Source: Pararhizobium sp. YC-54
Lineage (GTDB): Bacteria; Pseudomonadota; Alphaproteobacteria; Rhizobiales; Rhizobiaceae
Length of the DNA: 64,000 nucleotides
Direction of reading: 5' to 3'
NCBI RefSeq assembly: GCF_025847205.1
Contig: NZ_JAOYTH010000002.1
Span: forward strand, 372,001 to 436,000
Shown: piece by piece, positions 61,462-64,000 of the stretch
Position numbering within the stretch: position 1 is the first letter of the stretch
Layout: each line of letters opens with the position of its first letter
Position numbers and translations under genes: made by a program
Notes under the pieces: generated by a model
The model's database searches: none
What the model was told of the DNA's origin: nothing
The model's input: only the letters and a program-made list of their open reading frames with translations

Positions 61462-61671
61462 TCAATCCGGAAACGCCGCCATCAGCGTCTCCAGCCCTGA
61501 GCGATCCGGAACCGCAGCCGAAGGCCGCAATCCACCCAGTGCTGCCTGCATCTCGCGCGGCGTCATTGACCAGAAATCCGCTGCTGGAAGCCGCAACAGG
61601 CAAAGCCCGGCATGCATCACCGCCCCCCAGGGAAATGGCGGCGGCAAACCGTTGCCCGCTGCGGCTCTCAA
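61462..61671 (-). CDS. GTA phage tail assembly chaperone (gp10.1)
   Basis: A 69-residue protein. PPPFPWGAVMHAGLCLLRLPAADFWSMTPREMQAALGG is the signature of the small tail-chaperone family found between gp10 and gp11 of GTAs. It overlaps gp10 by four bases. In many siphophages such a gene is joined to its partner by a frameshift. Here both are separate frames with a normal overlap. Confidence 0.88.
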   Translation of the reverse strand: MRAAAGNGLPPPFPWGAVMHAGLCLLRLPAADFWSMTPREMQAALGGLRPSAAVPDRSGLETLMAAFPD

Positions 61672-62027
61672 GGGTTTGCGCCGTCCTCCGCGCTGCCGAA
61701 GGTCGCCGCCAGCAGTTCGCTGGTCAGCCGCGCCAGGCCGGCAATGCCGCCGTCGATGCTCATGACGGCGACATCCTCGTCAGACACCAGATTGCCGCCG
61801 CCGCGCAAGCCTGCGCTTAATATCCTGATCATGTCCTCGGCTTTCAGCCGCCCGGCTGAAAATCGGGCCGCAAGCTCCATCAGATTGTCGGCCGCAAACG
61901 CCGTCTCCAGCTCGGCAAGGCTGCCGAGCGTCAGGCAGAGAATACGCCGCTCGCCGCTGATCACCGCCTCCACCTCGCCGCGATGCCGGTTCGCCCGCCC
62001 CGTCGTCCCCGCGCGCCCCGCCATCAT
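61668..62027 (-). CDS. GTA gp10 (gene transfer agent family protein)
   Basis: A 119-residue protein matching the GTA gp10 family: NRHRGEVEAVISGERRILCLTLGSLAELETAF, then LSAGLRGGGNLVSDEDVAVMSIDGGIAG. The ATG at 62027 overlaps the TAA of gp9 by one base, which decides the start; longer frames run into gp9. Confidence 0.88.
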   Translation of the reverse strand: MMAGRAGTTGRANRHRGEVEAVISGERRILCLTLGSLAELETAFAADNLMELAARFSAGRLKAEDMIRILSAGLRGGGNLVSDEDVAVMSIDGGIAGLARLTSELLAATFGSAEDGANP

Positions 62028-62434
62028 TAGAGCGCCGCGAAGGTCAGGGCGCCGGCCGATTCCAGCGCCGTTTCGAAGAGGACCTCGCCATTGTACTGGC
62101 CGGAATATTCCAGCGCCGTCACCTGGAACGGCCCGGTCAGCGTGCCGAAATCCGGAATGACGATTTGCCAGTTGAGGATCGTCCCGTTGAAAAAGGCCGT
62201 CCGCACCAGCGCATCCGAGCTCTGGTCCTTGAAGATGCCGGCGCCGGAAACGGAGGCCCGCTGCACGCCCGCCCCGCCCAGAAGCTCCCGCCACCGCCCC
62301 GCCGATTCCGCATCCGTCGCATCAACCGTTTCGGCGTTGAAGGCCAACCGCTTCGAACGCAGCCCCGCAACCGTCAGATAAGAGCCGCCATTGTCGATCT
62401 TCAAAAGAAGATCCTTCCCCTTCTGGGCAACCAT
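62027..62434 (-). CDS. GTA major tail tube protein gp9
   Basis: A 135-residue tail-tube protein of the TP901-1 type. MVAQKGKDLLLKIDNGGSYLTVAGLRSKRLAFNAETVDATDAESAGRWRELLGGAG is the standard opening. ALEYSGQYNGEVLFETALESAGALTF closes it. AAGGATG lies six bases before the ATG at 62434. The frame upstream of this to 62488 is not needed. Confidence 0.94.
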   Translation of the reverse strand: MVAQKGKDLLLKIDNGGSYLTVAGLRSKRLAFNAETVDATDAESAGRWRELLGGAGVQRASVSGAGIFKDQSSDALVRTAFFNGTILNWQIVIPDFGTLTGPFQVTALEYSGQYNGEVLFETALESAGALTFAAL

Positions 62435-62507
62435 GTTTTCATCCTTCCAGAAACGAAAAGCGCCCACTGGGGGCGCCGATGAATTCACATTCCGAATGAG
62501 CGATCCT

Positions 62508-62906
62508 TCACTCCGTCACCGCCCGAAACACCATTTCCGCCACATGCCCCTTGGCCTTGGTGTCACGGCCAATTTTCGTGCGTCGATGCAAAATGCTGAC
62601 CAGCGCAAACCCGCCCAGGACGAGAGGCGCGTCACCCAGCAAGGCCCGTACCCGCGCGGCAATCTCTTCCGCCGCCCGGTTTCCCCCTTCGCCGGTGCGC
62701 ACCTCAAGCGTGACGAGATGCTCTTCGCCCGCCTCGCTCGCCGTCGATGCATCCCGGCTGTCGATCCCGGCGATGAAAACGCACGGCCTGCGTGATTGTG
62801 TCTGCAGATGATCGTGAACCCCGTCCGGCCCGATCAGCGTCGCCAATGCCGCATCGCCGGCAAGTGTCAGGAATAAAGCTTTCTGCAAGGCCCCGGCAGC
62901 GCTCAT
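62508..62906 (-). CDS. GTA tail terminator gp8 (DUF3168)
   Basis: A 132-residue protein of the DUF3168 family, which ends the tail tube. AAGALQKALFLTLAGDAALATLIG and FIAGIDSRDASTASEAGEEHLVTLEVRTGEGG are diagnostic, as is the final GHVAEMVFRAVTE. The ATG at 62906 overlaps the gp7 stop (ATGA). Confidence 0.93.
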   Translation of the reverse strand: MSAAGALQKALFLTLAGDAALATLIGPDGVHDHLQTQSRRPCVFIAGIDSRDASTASEAGEEHLVTLEVRTGEGGNRAAEEIAARVRALLGDAPLVLGGFALVSILHRRTKIGRDTKAKGHVAEMVFRAVTE

Positions 62907-63238
62907 CGCCCATCCTCCGTGCAACGGCAAACCAGATATCGCCGCGCCTCGTCCGGATCGAAGCAGGCGCGAACCGTGAAAATCCGGCTCCCCTTGCGAA
63001 ACCGCATGCCAGCCTGCACATCCTGGCGAAACCGGATCCAGATGCGATGCGTCACGGTGAACACCTCCGCGTCCGCCCTCTCATCCTCGGTGACTAAGAC
63101 AGGCTCGATCCGCGCCCAGAGCGATGTGACCGGCGCAAAACCCGGCACGATGCCGCCCTGACCATCGCCAGCGTCATCGCGCATCTCCAGGTCCAGCCGC
63201 GCCGACATCTGACCGGGGTCGAACATGAGCGGCCGCAT
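62903..63238 (-). CDS. GTA head-tail adaptor gp7
   Basis: A 111-residue head closure protein related to the adaptor at 22-345. RLDLEMRDDAGDGQGGIVPGFAPVTSLWARIEPV and TVTHRIWIRFRQDVQAGMRFRKGSRIFTV follow the family pattern. The ATG at 63238 is preceded by GGAGG and lies just after the gp6 stop. Confidence 0.92.
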   Translation of the reverse strand: MRPLMFDPGQMSARLDLEMRDDAGDGQGGIVPGFAPVTSLWARIEPVLVTEDERADAEVFTVTHRIWIRFRQDVQAGMRFRKGSRIFTVRACFDPDEARRYLVCRCTEDGR

Positions 63239-63240
63239 CG

Positions 63241-63810
63241 TCAAAGCCTCCGCCGGCAAAAAGGTGCGATCAACCGGTCATATCCGAGAGGGACTGCGGC
63301 CGGCTGGCTGTTCGGCGGAACCGCGCCGCGAAATTCATAGAGCAAAGCTGCATGCAACAGCATCGCCCGTTTCAGGACATCAGGCACATCCGTACCGCTT
63401 GCGCCGAAACCGGCCGAAAAATCGATCTCGATACCGTTGATCGCCAGTCCCGGCTCCGGTTGCGAGGGCAGGATCAGCCGTGCCGGCCGGGCCTGCCCGT
63501 CCAGCGTGAAACCGGAGGTATCGACGGCAACGGGCCCACCGGCGGCATCGTAAACCGTAACCGCTTCAATCGTTTGCACCGGTCCTCTGCCAATCGGAAT
63601 CACCCGCGACATCGGCCAGCCGTCGAGATAGAGCCGGAACGTTCGCGTCAGAAGCGCCAGCCCGGTTTCCCGCTCCAGATAGTCGCGCACGGTGGCGATC
63701 AGCGCCGTCAGCAGCGCGTCATCGGCACTGGTTTCGACGCGCAGATGCGCCTTCGTCTCGGCAAGCGTCAGCGGCTCGCCGAGCGGCGGCGCCAGTTCGG
63801 TAATGGTCAT
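63241..63810 (-). CDS. GTA head-tail connector gp6
   Basis: A 189-residue connector below the portal. LTLAETKAHLRVETSADDALLTALIATVRDYLERETGLALL is the hallmark of the gp6-like/QLRG family. It is separated from the end of the capsid gene by about 140 bases that hold a strong hairpin. Confidence 0.93.
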   Translation of the reverse strand: MTITELAPPLGEPLTLAETKAHLRVETSADDALLTALIATVRDYLERETGLALLTRTFRLYLDGWPMSRVIPIGRGPVQTIEAVTVYDAAGGPVAVDTSGFTLDGQARPARLILPSQPEPGLAINGIEIDFSAGFGASGTDVPDVLKRAMLLHAALLYEFRGAVPPNSQPAAVPLGYDRLIAPFCRRRL

Positions 63811-63847
63811 GGATGTCTCCGTCGCGATGTGGCGGTGGCGATAGTAT

Positions 63848-63882
63848 GGGTGGACGCAGCGGGAGGGGAGCTGCGTCCACCC
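63848..63882. repeat. Hairpin between GTA capsid gene and gp6
   Basis: Thirteen-base perfect arms (GGGTGGACGCAGC, 63848-63860, and the complement at 63870-63882) enclose a nine-base purine loop. On the minus strand no T-run follows, so it is more likely to protect or process the capsid mRNA than to stop transcription. Confidence 0.75.
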
Positions 63883-63953
63883 TCGCGCCTGCGGCAGGGA
63901 AGACCGCGGCGCGAATGGCCGCTACCTTTCAGAAAGGATAGCCTTACGCTTGT

Positions 63954-64000
63954 TCAGGATGCCGCGAATTTGACAAGCTTGATAGCCTCAAAATTTTGCA
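63954..64000 (-). CDS. GTA major capsid protein gp5, C-terminal end (partial)
   Basis: Only the last 15 codons are in the window, reading QNFEAIKLVKFAAS and a TGA stop at 63954-63956. This ending and the position just before gp6 fit the HK97-fold capsid protein of alphaproteobacterial GTAs. The 5' part lies beyond the window edge. Confidence 0.75.
   Translation of the reverse strand, partial: QNFEAIKLVKFAAS

Overview
The window is a high-GC alphaproteobacterial chromosome segment, almost certainly from the Rhizobiaceae (Rhizobium/Agrobacterium/Sinorhizobium group). The main evidence is gene order: a FeuN-FeuP-FeuQ-type regulatory set, ccmI-ccmE-ccmF-ccmH (cycHJKL), a DegP protease with its own two-component pair, glnE, a PleC-type cell-cycle kinase and pepN. 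This is the arrangement I recall from rhizobial chromosomes. Rhizobial intergenic palindromes and heptamer repeats support it.

Left end (1 to about 8900): a phage-derived accessory island. It carries a head-tail adaptor, small and large terminase, a tape-measure protein, a small tail-like protein and a protein with four tandem zinc ribbons, all on +. These are followed by a minus-strand block of poorly known genes: two hypotheticals, a relic DUF3102 gene, a HEPN-like protein and one more hypothetical. The island ends at the 3' end of tRNA-Ser(GCT), a classical integration target. No portal, capsid or integrase is visible inside the window. Between the HEPN-like gene and the DUF3102 relic, and running into both, lies a very dense array of about twenty short, mostly unrelated palindromes (6846-7722). 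This is the most unusual structure in the window.

Centre (about 9000 to 53500): ordinary chromosome. It contains a secreted caspase/Sel1/peptidoglycan-binding protein, two PilZ-like proteins, a HisC-like aminotransferase, a Sel1-like protein, a DUF2147 protein and AMP nucleosidase. Then come a lipid-linked glycosylation set (flippase-like protein, GT2, GT39), a diacylglycerol-kinase-like protein, an HxlR regulator with its divergent oxidoreductase, DoxX, an L,D-transpeptidase, ETF-ubiquinone oxidoreductase, an Hsp70-like protein, a divergent uracil-DNA glycosylase, MFS and DMT transporters, pepN, pleC and glnE. The segment ends with an OmpR/HK pair, degP, the cytochrome c maturation operon and the feu genes. 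Several small genes of 46-59 codons are also present.

Right end (53635-64000): a gene transfer agent (GTA) structural cluster on the minus strand. In order of transcription it carries the end of the major capsid gene (gp5, cut by the window edge), gp6, gp7, gp8, gp9, gp10, a tail chaperone, gp11, gp12, gp13, gp14 and the very long gp15, followed by a holin-like gene. Two small plus-strand genes sit between gp11 and gp12, and a rhizobial palindromic repeat is inserted in frame in gp14. The window therefore holds two independent phage-derived tail modules, one in a probable prophage remnant or satellite and one in a domesticated GTA.
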